DNA from: Achromobacter xylosoxidans
GTDB lineage: Bacteria; Pseudomonadota; Gammaproteobacteria; Burkholderiales; Burkholderiaceae_B
Length of the DNA: 64,000 nucleotides
Reading direction: 5' to 3'
Assembly (NCBI RefSeq): GCF_002192695.1
Contig: NZ_MTLG01000122.1
Coordinates: forward strand, 62,001-126,000
In this document: positions 34,699 through 44,098 of the stretch, piece after piece
Position numbering within the stretch: position 1 is the first letter of the stretch
Layout: every line of letters begins with the position of its first letter
Made by a program: the position numbers and the translations under genes
The notes under the pieces: model-generated
What the model saw: the letters and a program-made list of their open reading frames with translations, nothing else
The model's database searches: none
What the model was told of the DNA's origin: nothing

Positions 34699-35253
34699 AT
34701 GGCCAACCGCTTATCCGTCATCGCCACCCGCACCGGAGACGACGGCACCACGGGTCTTGGGGACGGATCCCGCACGCCCAAGGATGCGCCGCGCATCGCG
34801 GCGATCGGCGACGTCGACGAATTGAACAGCGTGATCGGCGTGCTGCTGACCGAGGACCTGCCCGCCGACATATCCGCGGACCTGCTGGCCATCCAGCACG
34901 ACCTGTTCGATATGGGCGCCGAGCTTTGCATCCCCGGCCACTCCGCGCTCACGGACGACCACATCGCCCGCCTGGACGCGCGCCTGGCTCACTACAACGC
35001 GGCCTTGCCGCCTCTGCGCGAATTCATTCTGCCCGGCGGTTCGCGCGGTTCGGCGCAAGCGCACGTGGCGCGCACCGTCTGCCGCCGGGCCGAGCGCGCC
35101 GTGGTGGCGCTGGCCCGGGTCGACCCGGTAAACCCGCCCGTGCGGCAATACCTGAACCGGCTGTCGGACCTGATGTTCGTGCTGGCGCGTTGTATAAACC
35201 AGCATGCGGGACAGAAAGACACGTTCTGGGCGGGCGCCCAGGCGCGCAAGTAG
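34699..35253 (+). CDS. Cob(I)alamin adenosyltransferase, PduO type
   Basis: 184-residue ATP:cob(I)alamin adenosyltransferase. Family motifs: TRTGDDGTTGLGDGSR at the N-terminus (ATP binding), IGDVDELNSVIG, and the C-terminal RAERAVVALA ... YLNRLSDLMFVLAR. It makes adenosylcobalamin for B12-dependent mutases or eliminases. Start at 34699 follows ccaggag. Followed by rfbD after 65 bp, with no functional link evident. Confidence 0.94.
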   Translation: MANRLSVIATRTGDDGTTGLGDGSRTPKDAPRIAAIGDVDELNSVIGVLLTEDLPADISADLLAIQHDLFDMGAELCIPGHSALTDDHIARLDARLAHYNAALPPLREFILPGGSRGSAQAHVARTVCRRAERAVVALARVDPVNPPVRQYLNRLSDLMFVLARCINQHAGQKDTFWAGAQARK

Positions 35254-35318
35254 TCTCGCGGCCAGCCGCAGGCGGCGCGGTTGGACATGAGAACGCTACG
35301 AAACCGGGCAAGGGCTGC

Positions 35319-36221
35319 GTGAAGATCTTATTGCTGGGCAAGAACGGCCAGGTCGGCCGCGAACTTTGCCACTCCCTGCTCCCCCTTGGAGAGGTCGTGG
35401 CGCTGGGGCGCGACGGCGCCGATCTGCGCGACCAGGATACCCTGCTCGCGGTCCTCTCGTCGTGCCGGCCGGATGTGATCGTCAACGCGGCCGCCTACAC
35501 GGCGGTGGATGCGGCCGAAACCGATTGCGACGCCGCCGCCCAGGTCAACACCGTGGCGCTCGCCCTGCTGGCCCGCCATGCCCGGGCGACCCGCGCCTTG
35601 CTGGTCCATTTTTCGACCGACTACGTGTTCGACGGCACACAGCAGCGGCCTTATCTGGAAACCGATAGCCCCAACCCCCTCAACGTTTACGGCAGGACCA
35701 AGCTGGCGGGCGAGCAGGCCATCCTGGCCGCCGGCTGCGACGCGCTGGTGTTCAGAATCGGCTGGGTGTATTCGACGCATGGCCGGAATTTCCTGAAAAC
35801 CATGCTGCGTTTGGCGCTTGAACGGGAAGACCTGGACGTGGTTTGCGACCAGCGCGGCACGCCCACGTCGGCCGAGCTGGTCGCCGACGTTACCGCCTTG
35901 GCGATCCGGCAACATCGGGCCGGGCGGTTGCCTGCGGGCACTTACCACCTGGCCGCCAGCGGTTCGACCGACTGGCATGCCTACGCAAAGTACATTGTTG
36001 CCGGTGCCGCCGCGCGCGGCGCCAAACTGGCGTTGACCCCGCAGCGGATACACGCGATTGCCGCGCAGGACTATCCCGCTGCCGCGCGACGGCCGTGCAA
36101 CGCCGCGCTGGATACGGCCAAGCTGTCGCGTGCGCTGGAACTGCGCATGCCATCATGGACCGCACACGTCGACCGCACCCTGGATCAACTCATTCAACCT
36201 GGCAATCCGCCTGCATTCTGA
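35319..36221 (+). CDS. rfbD: dTDP-4-dehydrorhamnose reductase
   Basis: 300-residue SDR-like reductase performing the last step of dTDP-L-rhamnose synthesis. GTG start (protein MKILLLGKNGQVGREL) with the NADPH-binding GKNGQVG; active-site segments FSTDYVFDG and YGRTKLAGE (Y-x3-K) are present. Its stop overlaps the rfbC ATG by one base (TGATG). rfbA and rfbB are not in the window. Confidence 0.95.
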   Translation: MKILLLGKNGQVGRELCHSLLPLGEVVALGRDGADLRDQDTLLAVLSSCRPDVIVNAAAYTAVDAAETDCDAAAQVNTVALALLARHARATRALLVHFSTDYVFDGTQQRPYLETDSPNPLNVYGRTKLAGEQAILAAGCDALVFRIGWVYSTHGRNFLKTMLRLALEREDLDVVCDQRGTPTSAELVADVTALAIRQHRAGRLPAGTYHLAASGSTDWHAYAKYIVAGAAARGAKLALTPQRIHAIAAQDYPAAARRPCNAALDTAKLSRALELRMPSWTAHVDRTLDQLIQPGNPPAF

Positions 36222-36763
36222 TGAAAGCCACTCCACTCGCCATTCCCGACGTGTTGCTTCTGGAACCCAAGGTACTGGGTGACGAACGCGGCTTTTTCTT
36301 CGAAAGCTTCAATCAGGCCGTATTCGAAACGGCGACGGGACTTCAGCGCCGCTTCGTGCAAGACAACCATTCACGCTCGATCCAGGGCGTGTTGCGCGGA
36401 CTGCATTACCAGGTGGAACAACCCCAGGGCAAGCTCATGCGGGTATGCGCGGGCGAGATCTACGACGTGGCGGTGGACATGCGGCGCGGCTCGCCGACCT
36501 ATGGGCAATGGGTGGGCACGCTGCTCAGCGCCGAAAACAAGCACCAGGTGTGGATCCCCGAAGGCTTTGCCCACGGTTTCCTGACGCTGTCCGATCATGC
36601 CGAGGTCCTGTACAAGACCACGGACTACTACGCGCCGCAGCACGAGCGCTGCGTACGCTGGGACGATCCGCAGCTGGCGATAGCCTGGCCCTGCCTGCAG
36701 CCGCCCCTGCTGTCCGAAAAGGACCGCAACGGCGCGCCGTTCGCCGACGCGCCGGCCTGCTGA
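36221..36763 (+). CDS. rfbC: dTDP-4-dehydrorhamnose 3,5-epimerase
   Basis: 180-residue cupin epimerase. Catalytic motifs DERGFFFESFN, QDNHSRSIQGVLRGLHYQ (H and R of the active site), and the tyrosine-containing VLYKTTDYYAP. Coupled to rfbD. Its stop is one base from the convergent lipA stop, so there is no room for a terminator between them. Confidence 0.96.
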   Translation: MKATPLAIPDVLLLEPKVLGDERGFFFESFNQAVFETATGLQRRFVQDNHSRSIQGVLRGLHYQVEQPQGKLMRVCAGEIYDVAVDMRRGSPTYGQWVGTLLSAENKHQVWIPEGFAHGFLTLSDHAEVLYKTTDYYAPQHERCVRWDDPQLAIAWPCLQPPLLSEKDRNGAPFADAPAC

Positions 36764-36764
36764 C

Positions 36765-37769
36765 TCAGTTCACGCCGGCGGCGTGGGCCTGCTCGTCGGC
36801 GTGGTACGAGGAACGCACCATCGCCCCCACGGCCGCATGCGAGAAGCCCATCGCATAGGCCTCGCGCTCGAACATCGCGAAGGTATCCGGATGCACGTAG
36901 CGCAGCACGGGCAAGTGATGCTCCGAGGGCTGCAGGTACTGGCCGATGGTCAGCATGTCCACGTTGTGCTCGCGCATGTCGCGCATCACCTGCAGGATTT
37001 CCTCGTCGGTCTCGCCCAGGCCCAGCATCAGGCCGGACTTGGTCGGGACCTCGGGATGCAGCTGCTTGAACTCGGCCAGCAACTTCAGCGAGTGCATGTA
37101 GTCCGAGCCCGGACGCGCCTGCTTGTACAGGCGCGGCACGGTTTCCAGGTTGTGGTTCATGACGTCCGGGGGACCGGCGTTCAGGATCGTCAGCGCGCGG
37201 TCCAGGCGGCCGCGGAAGTCGGGCACCAGCACCTCGATGCGGGTGGTGGGCGACAGTTCGCGGATGTGCGTGATGCAATCGACGAAGTGGCCGGCGCCGC
37301 CGTCGCGCAGATCGTCGCGGTCCACCGAGGTGATCACGACATAGGACAGCTTCATCGCGGCGATCGTGCGCGCCAGGTTCAGGGGCTCGTTGGTGTCCAG
37401 CGGATCCGGACGGCCGTGGCCCACATCACAGAAGGGGCAGCGGCGGGTGCACTTGTCGCCCATGATCATGAAGGTGGCCGTGCCCTTGCCGAAGCATTCG
37501 CCGATGTTCGGGCAGGACGCTTCCTCGCACACCGTGTGCAGGTTGTGCTCGCGCAGGATGCGCTTGATGTCGTAGAAGCGCGAGCCGGGCGCGGCGGCCT
37601 TCACGCGGATCCACTCAGGCTTTTTCAGGCGCTCGGCCGGAACGATCTTGATGGGAATGCGCGCGGTCTTGGCCTGCGATTTCTGCTTTTGCGTCGGATC
37701 GTAGACCGCTTCCGCGGGCGCGGCGGCGGATTCGTTCGAGGGAACAGGAGACTCGGCGAGCGTGGACAT
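36765..37769 (-). CDS. lipA: Lipoyl synthase
   Basis: 334-residue radical-SAM enzyme inserting sulfur at C6 and C8 of protein-bound octanoate. It holds both cluster sets: auxiliary C81-x4-C86-x5-C92 ([12 protein letters not shown]) and radical-SAM C107-x3-C111-x2-C114 (CTRRCPFC). Partner of lipB 1.7 kb away; the two are separated here by a LacI-like gene and a Sel1 gene. Confidence 0.97.
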   Translation of the reverse strand: MSTLAESPVPSNESAAAPAEAVYDPTQKQKSQAKTARIPIKIVPAERLKKPEWIRVKAAAPGSRFYDIKRILREHNLHTVCEEASCPNIGECFGKGTATFMIMGDKCTRRCPFCDVGHGRPDPLDTNEPLNLARTIAAMKLSYVVITSVDRDDLRDGGAGHFVDCITHIRELSPTTRIEVLVPDFRGRLDRALTILNAGPPDVMNHNLETVPRLYKQARPGSDYMHSLKLLAEFKQLHPEVPTKSGLMLGLGETDEEILQVMRDMREHNVDMLTIGQYLQPSEHHLPVLRYVHPDTFAMFEREAYAMGFSHAAVGAMVRSSYHADEQAHAAGVN

Positions 37770-37939
37770 GGAGCACCTTCATGACCGGCGCGCGGACACG
37801 CCGGGTCTGAGACAAAAACGGCATTTTACCCTTCGCCGCCCGGATCCGCCCGACGGGGGCCCGTCCCCGGGCGGCGCGTGTCCTCGGCCGGGGCTCGCCT
37901 GGGTTATCGTCACGCCTGACGAATCCGCCGGTTTTGCCC

Positions 37940-38752
37940 ATGTCTTCCCTGCCCCCGCCCCGCCCCATCGCCCTGATCGCACCCCGACTGGACTGGGCGC
38001 CCGCGGCCCGCGCCATCCAGGCCTGCGCCGAATTGCTGCTGCCCGCCGGCTACTACCTGGCCGCCGGCCCCTGGCATGAAGCCCAGTCCCTGCCTCTGCT
38101 CGGCAACCTGCGCCCCGCCGCCGCCCTCGCCATCGGTCCGCTGGACGATGCCGCCCTGCGAACCGCCCTGGCGGCGCTGGAGATCCCCGTGGTGGAAACC
38201 TGGAGCGCGTCCCCCCAACCGCTGGACGGCGCGGTGGTGGTCGACAACGCGGAAGCCGGCCGCATGGCGGCACGGCACCTGGCCGCCAAGCGCCATGCGC
38301 AGGTCGCCTGCATCAGCGCCGACAATGCCTGGGAGCGCGCCCGGCGCGAAGGCTTCATCAGCAGCGCGGCCGCGCTCGGACTGGACCTGGTGGCGGACAT
38401 CGTGCAGCCCGAGGTCCAGCACATGACCGACGGCCGCATGGCCTTCCTGCGCCTCTTGGCCACCAACACGATCTTCGACGCGGTGTTCTGCACCACCGAC
38501 CTGCTGGCCGCGGCCTCGGTCTCGGAAGCCCATAACCGCGACCTGCATGTGCCGCAGGATCTGGCCGTGCTGGGCTACTCGGACGACGGCAGCGCCGCGC
38601 AATGGGCGCAAGGGCTCACCACGCTGGGCGCCGACGCCGCCACCCTGGGCCGGCGCGCCGGCCAGCTGCTGCTGGACCGCCTGGACGGCGAACGCGGCAC
38701 GGGCGAGCAGGTAACGGTGGAAGTGGTTTTTGAGGAAAGGCTGAGCACGTAG
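37940..38752 (+). CDS. LacI/GntR-type sugar-binding sensor domain lacking a DNA-binding domain
   Basis: 270-residue protein that matches only the C-terminal periplasmic-binding-like effector domain of LacI-family regulators (VVVDNAEAGRMAARHLAAK, DNAWERARREGF, AVFCTTDLLAAASV, LAVLGYSDDG). The N-terminal LacI helix-turn-helix is absent, and the sequence upstream to lipA does not encode one in frame. No signal peptide. It could be a remnant of a regulator or a stand-alone sensor. ATG at 37940. Confidence 0.78.
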   Translation: MSSLPPPRPIALIAPRLDWAPAARAIQACAELLLPAGYYLAAGPWHEAQSLPLLGNLRPAAALAIGPLDDAALRTALAALEIPVVETWSASPQPLDGAVVVDNAEAGRMAARHLAAKRHAQVACISADNAWERARREGFISSAAALGLDLVADIVQPEVQHMTDGRMAFLRLLATNTIFDAVFCTTDLLAAASVSEAHNRDLHVPQDLAVLGYSDDGSAAQWAQGLTTLGADAATLGRRAGQLLLDRLDGERGTGEQVTVEVVFEERLST

Positions 38753-38767
38753 GCCGGGAAACCCCGC

Positions 38768-39490
38768 CTACGCCTCATACAGCGCCGGAAAGCCGCTGTC
38801 CTGCAGCATGGCGTTGGCTTCCCGCAGGAAGGCAGGCGTGGCGGTTTCCGGCACGCGCGCGAGCCATTGCACGGCGTCCTGCTTCTGCCCGCGCAGCAGC
38901 AACAGCCGGCCCAGGTGGAACATGCCGCGGAAATCGCCGCCTTCGGCGCAGCGCCGGTAGCAGTCGAAGGCGCGCTCCATGTCCTGCCCGACCACCTCGC
39001 CGGCTTCGTAAAAGCGGCCGACGACGCCGATGGACTTCACGTGGCCGGCGTCTGCCGCCTTTTGGTACAGGGCCAGCGCCGCCGCGGGGTTCTGCGCCAC
39101 GGCGCCGCGGCCGCTGCGCAGCATGTGGGCGTAGTTGTACATGCCCCAGTCCAGACCCTTGTCCGCGGCCAGGCGGAACCAATAGGCCGCGACCGTGTCG
39201 TCCCGCGGCACGCCCCAGCCGTTCTCGTAGCAGCGGCCCACCATGTTGATGGCCATGGGGTGATCGGCATGGGCGGCGCGCTTGAACCACGTCAGTCCCT
39301 GTTCCGGATCGCGCTCCACGCCCGCGCCGTCCAGCAGCATCTGGCCGTAGATGGTCTGGGCTTCGATCAGTCCCAGCTCGGCGGCCGCGCGGATCCAGGC
39401 CGCGTAGTCCTCGGCCGGCCCTTGTTCACGCAGGCGGGCCAGTTCTTCCGGCGTGGTCGCGGCCACGTCGGCCGCGCTAAAGGTCTTCAT
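38768..39490 (-). CDS. Sel1-repeat (TPR-like) protein
   Basis: 240-residue cytoplasmic protein with several Sel1 repeats, e.g. [59 protein letters not shown] and [19 protein letters not shown]. Such repeats mediate protein contacts. The ATG overlaps the lipB stop by 4 bp (ATGA), so it is translated with lipB. No specific function is evident. Confidence 0.85.
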   Translation of the reverse strand: MKTFSAADVAATTPEELARLREQGPAEDYAAWIRAAAELGLIEAQTIYGQMLLDGAGVERDPEQGLTWFKRAAHADHPMAINMVGRCYENGWGVPRDDTVAAYWFRLAADKGLDWGMYNYAHMLRSGRGAVAQNPAAALALYQKAADAGHVKSIGVVGRFYEAGEVVGQDMERAFDCYRRCAEGGDFRGMFHLGRLLLLRGQKQDAVQWLARVPETATPAFLREANAMLQDSGFPALYEA

Positions 39491-40125
39491 GTCTTGTTCC
39501 TTGCGCGGTCCCAGGCCTGCGCCAGATTGCGCGCCAGCGTCTCGCCCGTCTCGGTGGGCTCGCGGCGCACGCCACAGGCCGCCATGTCCACGGTGCGCAG
39601 CCCCGCATAGCCGCAGGGATTGATGCCCAGGAACGGCGTCAGGTCCATCTGCACGTTCAGCGATACGCCATGGTAGGCCCGGCCGTTGCGGATCTTGATG
39701 CCCAGCGCGGCGATCTTGGCCAGCTCGCCCCCGTCCGGGTCGGGCACGTAGACCCCCGGCGCGCCGGGCTTGCGGCAGGCGTCGGCCACGCCCATCTGGG
39801 CCAGCGTGTCGATGACCGCGCCTTCCAGCAGATTGACGTATTCCTTGACGTAGATGTCGGCGCGGCGGAGGTCGAACAGCGCGTAGGCCATGACCTGGCC
39901 GGGGCCGTGGTAGGTCACCTGCCCGCCGCGGTCGCAATGGACGATGGGGATGCCGCCGGGGTTGAGCACGTGCTGGGGCAGGCCGGCCTGCCCCAGTGTG
40001 TAGACGGGTGCGTGTTCGCAGAGCCAGATCTCGTCGGGCGTATCGGCGCCGCGCAGATTGGTGTACGCCTGCATGTCGTGCCAGACCGACAGGTAGTCGG
40101 CCGGCCGCGCGAGCCACTTGATCAC
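39487..40125 (-). CDS. lipB: Octanoyl-[ACP]:protein N-octanoyltransferase
   Basis: 212-residue enzyme transferring octanoate from ACP to lipoyl domains. Active-site C171 (INPCGYAG) and K144 ([13 protein letters not shown]) are present, as is the [12 protein letters not shown] signature (residues 66-77). Downstream of ybeD with an 18-bp gap. Confidence 0.96.
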   Translation of the reverse strand: MIKWLARPADYLSVWHDMQAYTNLRGADTPDEIWLCEHAPVYTLGQAGLPQHVLNPGGIPIVHCDRGGQVTYHGPGQVMAYALFDLRRADIYVKEYVNLLEGAVIDTLAQMGVADACRKPGAPGVYVPDPDGGELAKIAALGIKIRNGRAYHGVSLNVQMDLTPFLGINPCGYAGLRTVDMAACGVRREPTETGETLARNLAQAWDRARNKT

Positions 40126-40143
40126 GGCAGTCCTGCTTATGCG

Positions 40144-40419
40144 CTAGAGGACGATGGACACCATCGGATGGCCGTGCAGGGCGCGGTAAAGCGCGTCCAG
40201 CTGCTCGCGCGAGGTCGCGCGCACCGTGAAGGTCAGGCCCATGTAGTTGCCGCCCTTGCTGGGCCGCATTTCCACCGTGGCGGCGTCGAACTCGGGGTCG
40301 AACTGCAGCACGACTTCGGTCAGCGTCTGCGCGAATTCGGGATGCTGCTTGCCCATGACCTTGATGGGAAAGTCGCTGGGGTATTCGATGAGGGAGTCTT
40401 CGGGCGGGATATGTTGCAT
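40144..40419 (-). CDS. DUF493 (YbeD) family protein
   Basis: 91-residue protein beginning MQHIPPEDSLIEYPSDFPIKVMG, the standard YbeD/DUF493 fold (ferredoxin-like, ACT-related). It is commonly linked to lipB and a PBP gene, as here. Function unknown; a small-molecule or regulatory role is suspected from the fold. Confidence 0.9.
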   Translation of the reverse strand: MQHIPPEDSLIEYPSDFPIKVMGKQHPEFAQTLTEVVLQFDPEFDAATVEMRPSKGGNYMGLTFTVRATSREQLDALYRALHGHPMVSIVL

Positions 40420-40581
40420 GATGTGCCTATAAGGTATTGCCCCCCAGGGCGCGGCCACTGCTCGATATTGCACCCGAGGGTGTCTGCCACGGGGCGGCCA
40501 GATCCTAGGTATATGGGGGCAAACCGCCAGCCGGCAAGGCCGCCGGGGCGGCCCCGCGGGAGCCGCCCGGTGACGCCAGGC

Positions 40582-41448
40582 TTAGAGCGCGGCGATGCGG
40601 GCATCATAACCCGCCCGCAATTGCGCAAAAACGGGGCCGGGCTTGCCCGTGCCCACCGGCTTGCCGTCCAGCGAGACGATGGCCAGCACTTCCTTGGTGG
40701 CCGAGGACAGCATCAGCTCGTCGGCCTGTTCCACCTCTTGCCGCGAGATCGGACGCGACTCGAAGGGAATGCCGGCCTCGGCGGCCAGTTCACCCATCAG
40801 GCCGTAGCGGATGCCTTCCAGGATCAGGTTGTTCTTGGGCGGGGCCAGCAGCTTGCCGCCGGAGACCACCCAAATGTTGGTGGACGAGCCTTCGGTCAGG
40901 TTGCCATCGCGGAACTGCACCACTTCGTCGACCTGCGCATCGACCGCCTGCTGCTTGGCCAGCACGTTGCCCAGCAGCGAAACCGACTTGATCTCGCAAT
41001 GCAGCCAGCGTTCGTCCGGAATGCTGATGGCGCTCAAGCCGCGTTCGCGCTGCGCCGCGGGCGGCGGCGCCCAGGCCGAGATCATGCCGAAGACCGTCGG
41101 CGCCACGGGCGTCGAGGGGAACTGGTGGTCGCGCTTGGCCACGCCGCGCGTCACCTGCAGGTAGACGATGCAGGTTTCAAGGTTGGTGCGCGCCAGCAGC
41201 TGCTGGATCAGGTCGATCCAGCCTGCGCGGTCGAAGGGCTGCGCGATCCGCAAGGCGGCCAGGCTGCGGTCCAGGCGGTTGAGGTGTTCGGCCATGCGGA
41301 ACGCATTGCCTTGGTACACGGGGACGACTTCGTAGATGCCGTCGCCGAAAATGAAGCCGCGGTCCAGGACGGAGACCTTGGCCTCGTCCACGCGCAGAAA
41401 CTCACCGTTGAGATACACCTGGCTTTCGCCCGGCACGCCCGGAATCAT
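40582..41448 (-). CDS. D-amino acid aminotransferase (PLP fold type IV)
   Basis: 288-residue aminotransferase of the D-alanine/branched-chain type IV group. PLP lysine K154 (HCEIKSVSLLGNV), DRGFIFGDGIYEVVPV near the N-terminus and EGSSTNIWVV later. Supplies or consumes D-Ala/D-Glu. Placed between dacC and ybeD in the same direction, consistent with a cell-wall role. Confidence 0.9.
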   Translation of the reverse strand: MIPGVPGESQVYLNGEFLRVDEAKVSVLDRGFIFGDGIYEVVPVYQGNAFRMAEHLNRLDRSLAALRIAQPFDRAGWIDLIQQLLARTNLETCIVYLQVTRGVAKRDHQFPSTPVAPTVFGMISAWAPPPAAQRERGLSAISIPDERWLHCEIKSVSLLGNVLAKQQAVDAQVDEVVQFRDGNLTEGSSTNIWVVSGGKLLAPPKNNLILEGIRYGLMGELAAEAGIPFESRPISRQEVEQADELMLSSATKEVLAIVSLDGKPVGTGKPGPVFAQLRAGYDARIAAL

Positions 41449-41577
41449 GAGGCACTCCTGAGTATGAAATGGAGAGGGACGAACCGTCCGGTCCGTCCCG
41501 TGAATAGAGCACGGGCGTTTCATGCGAAACGCCCGTTGCTAGCTTACACCTGCTTGCCGCGCCTGCGGCGCAGGAGA

Positions 41578-42843
41578 TTATTCGAACCAGCGCTTGACGG
41601 TATCGACCATGCGGCCGAAGAAGCCGGCGCGTTCGACCGCGTCCTGCACCACCAGCGGTTCGGTGCGCAGCACCTTGCCGTCCAGCGTGAATTGCAGGGT
41701 GCCGACCTGCTGGCCCTTGGCCAGCGGGGCGATCAGCGGATCCGTGCGCTGCGCCACCGGCTTCAGATCGCCGGCCTTGCCGCGCGGCACCGCGATCGAC
41801 ACGGGGTTGGGCGGACCCAGCTTGACGTTTTCAGCCGTGCCTTCCCAGACGCGCGCATCGATGCCGGGCTGGCTCTTGTCGAACAGCTTCACGGTGTCGA
41901 AGTTCTGGAAGCTCCAGTTCAGGAGCTTCAGGCTTTCCTCGGCGCGCGTGGCTTCGCTGTCCGTGCCCACCACCACCACCAGGATGCGGCGGTCGCCGCG
42001 CACCGCGGTCGACACCAGGCAATAGCCGGCAGAATCGGTGTGGCCGGTCTTCATGCCGTCCACCGACGGGTCGGCCCACAGCAGGCGGTTGCGGTTGGGC
42101 TGGGTGATCTTGTTGTAGGTGTAGCTCTTCTGCTTGTAGTAGTGGAAGTGATCCGGGTGATCGGTGATCAGGTGCGACGACAGGATCGCCAGGTCGCGCG
42201 TGGACGTCATGTGCTGCGGATCGGGCAGGCCCGTGGCGTTCATGAAGTGCGTGTTGCGCATGCCCAGGCGCTCGGCTTCCTGGTTCATCAGCGAAGCGAA
42301 CGAGGCCTCGCTGCCACCCACGGCCTCGGCCAGGGCCACGGAGGCGTCGTTGCCGGACTGCACGATCATGCCCTGGTTCAGCTCGTCGACAGTCACCGGC
42401 TTGCGCGGTTCGATGAACATGCGCGAACCGCCCGTGCGCCAGGCGCGCTCGGACACCGGCACGGTCTGCTCCAGCGTCAGGCGCTTTTCATCCAGCGCGT
42501 TGAACACGACGTAGGCCGTCATGATCTTGGTGAGCGAGGCCGGCTCCACCTTCATGTCCGGGTTGGAGGCGGCCAGGGTCTGGCCGCTGTTCACGTCCAT
42601 CACGATCCAGGCCTTGGCCGCGATCGTGGGGGCCGGCACGGCCGAGACGTCGCCCACCGGCACCACCGCCGAAGCATTCGGCGCCGGAGCCGCGGCGCCG
42701 GCGGCTGCGGCGGGCGCCGCAGCGGGAGCCTGCTGCGCCCAGACCGGCATCGAGGCTGCCAGCATGGCTGACAGCACCGCGCCTGACAGCAGGCGGCGGG
42801 TAAAGACAACGGGGGAGTGAGCGGAGTAAGGCAAATTCTTCAT
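41578..42843 (-). CDS. dacC: D-alanyl-D-alanine carboxypeptidase (PBP5/6 family)
   Basis: 421-residue low-molecular-weight penicillin-binding protein trimming peptidoglycan pentapeptides. Signal peptide to about residue 37 (MPVWAQQ), Ala/Pro-rich linker, then S103-x2-K106 (PASLTKIMTA), SGN 163-165 (VQSGNDAS) and K265-T-G (DGMKTGHTD). The C-terminal end (FFGRMVDTVKRWFE) is an amphipathic membrane anchor. The symbol dacC versus dacA cannot be settled. Confidence 0.94.
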   Translation of the reverse strand: MKNLPYSAHSPVVFTRRLLSGAVLSAMLAASMPVWAQQAPAAAPAAAAGAAAPAPNASAVVPVGDVSAVPAPTIAAKAWIVMDVNSGQTLAASNPDMKVEPASLTKIMTAYVVFNALDEKRLTLEQTVPVSERAWRTGGSRMFIEPRKPVTVDELNQGMIVQSGNDASVALAEAVGGSEASFASLMNQEAERLGMRNTHFMNATGLPDPQHMTSTRDLAILSSHLITDHPDHFHYYKQKSYTYNKITQPNRNRLLWADPSVDGMKTGHTDSAGYCLVSTAVRGDRRILVVVVGTDSEATRAEESLKLLNWSFQNFDTVKLFDKSQPGIDARVWEGTAENVKLGPPNPVSIAVPRGKAGDLKPVAQRTDPLIAPLAKGQQVGTLQFTLDGKVLRTEPLVVQDAVERAGFFGRMVDTVKRWFE

Positions 42844-42896
42844 CGGCAACGTGGGTCCAGTAATGACGCCCGCCGGCGCGGGGCAAGTGGCTGACA

Positions 42897-42902
42897 ATTA
42901 TA
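42897..42902 (-). promoter_or_regulatory. Candidate -10 box of dacC
   Basis: Perfect TATAAT on the minus strand, about 55 bp upstream of the dacC ATG. The -35 region is weak. Confidence 0.4.
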
Positions 42903-42998
42903 GGCAGTCGATCAGACCCGTCCGGCCCGCCTGGGGTTCCCGTGCGTTTAAAACATGCAACTTGATGCAACCTGCCGGCTTCGGGGCGGGGCCACGGC

Positions 42999-43964
42999 TC
43001 AATCAGGACCGTCGCCGTGATGCCGGCGGTACACCGCCGGCGAAACCCCCACGTGCTTGACGAAGGCGCGCCGCAAGGTGTCGACGTTGGCAAAGCCGCA
43101 TTGCGCGGCCACCTGCTTGGGCGTGGCCGCGCCGGCCTCCAGCAGCGCGCGGGCCGCCGCGATGCGCGTCATCTCCACCCATGCGGCCGGCGTGACGCCG
43201 ACCTCGGCATGGAACAACCTCGCGAAATGCCGGGGGCTCAACCCCGCGTGTTCGGCCAGCGCATCCACCGACAGCGGCAGCCCGGGATTGCCGGCGACCC
43301 AGCGCTGGACCTCCTGCAGCGCCGAGCGTCCGACCGGGCCGGCTTGGCCCTTGCGGCTGAACTGCAGTTGTCCGCCTGGCCGCTTGAAGAACATCACCAA
43401 CTGGGCAGCGACGTTGGCGGCCACCTCCCGGCCCAGGTCCTCCTCGACCAGCGACAGCGCCAGATCCAGGCCGGCCGTGACGCCGGCGGAGGTGCGCACC
43501 TTGCCGTCGCGCACATGCAGGGCATCCGCTTCGACGGTCACCTTGGGATAGGCCAGGCGCAGTTGCGCAGCCGCATTCCAATGGGTCGTCACGCGCCGCC
43601 CGTCCAGCAGGCCGGCCGCGGCCAGCATGAAGGCGCCAGTGCAAACGGAGCCATAGCGCCGGGCGCCCCGCGCCGTCGCGCGCAGCCATCGCAAGGCCGA
43701 GCTGCTGAGCATTGCACTGGCGGCCTGCGGCGTGCCGGCGACCAGCAACGTGTCCAGGCGCGGCGCCGGGTCGCCAAGCGTCAGGTCGGGCAGCAGGCGC
43801 GCGCCCGACGAGCTGCGGATGGGCCCCGCCTCGTAGCCCACCACGCGCAGCGCGTAAAGCTCGCGCCCCAGTTCGGCATTGGCCTGGGCGAACACGTCCA
43901 GGGGCCCGGATACGTCGAGCATCTGGACGCCGGGCAGCGCAAGAATGGCGATGGTCTTGGTCAT
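42999..43964 (-). CDS. GlxA-family regulator (DJ-1/PfpI domain plus AraC HTH)
   Basis: 321-residue regulator: N-terminal DJ-1/PfpI-like domain (residues 4-180, starting KTIAILALPGVQMLDVSGPLDVF) and C-terminal AraC-type double HTH (LSVDALAEHAGLSPRHFARLFHAEVGVTPAAWV). The start at 43964 removes an unlikely N-terminal extension. It is divergent from an HD-domain gene with a 134-bp gap, so it likely controls that gene in response to a small nitrogen compound (inference from GlxA-type family behaviour). Confidence 0.9.
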   Translation of the reverse strand: MTKTIAILALPGVQMLDVSGPLDVFAQANAELGRELYALRVVGYEAGPIRSSSGARLLPDLTLGDPAPRLDTLLVAGTPQAASAMLSSSALRWLRATARGARRYGSVCTGAFMLAAAGLLDGRRVTTHWNAAAQLRLAYPKVTVEADALHVRDGKVRTSAGVTAGLDLALSLVEEDLGREVAANVAAQLVMFFKRPGGQLQFSRKGQAGPVGRSALQEVQRWVAGNPGLPLSVDALAEHAGLSPRHFARLFHAEVGVTPAAWVEMTRIAAARALLEAGAATPKQVAAQCGFANVDTLRRAFVKHVGVSPAVYRRHHGDGPD

Positions 43965-44055
43965 GGAATCGCGCCTTGCCGCCAGGCGTCGGGAAATCGC
44001 GTGTTTTGGCGGAATTTGGCGTATTACGGCAATTGAAGCCATTCTAGTGCGGCGG

Positions 44056-44066
44056 GAGAATTTCTC
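44056..44066. promoter_or_regulatory. Small inverted repeat before the HD-domain gene
   Basis: gagaa-t-ttctc lies 33 bp before the HD-protein ATG in the GlxA/HD divergent spacer. Candidate operator; short enough to occur by chance. Confidence 0.25.
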
Positions 44067-44098
44067 GAACCCCTCCCCCACCTGCAAGGACTCCCGCC

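Noticed and set aside
39670-42771. A 1033-codon rightward open frame
   Set aside because: It is fully antisense to lipB, ybeD, the D-amino-acid aminotransferase and dacC, all with clear catalytic motifs. Its composition (His/Arg/Gly-rich) is that of a GC-skew shadow.
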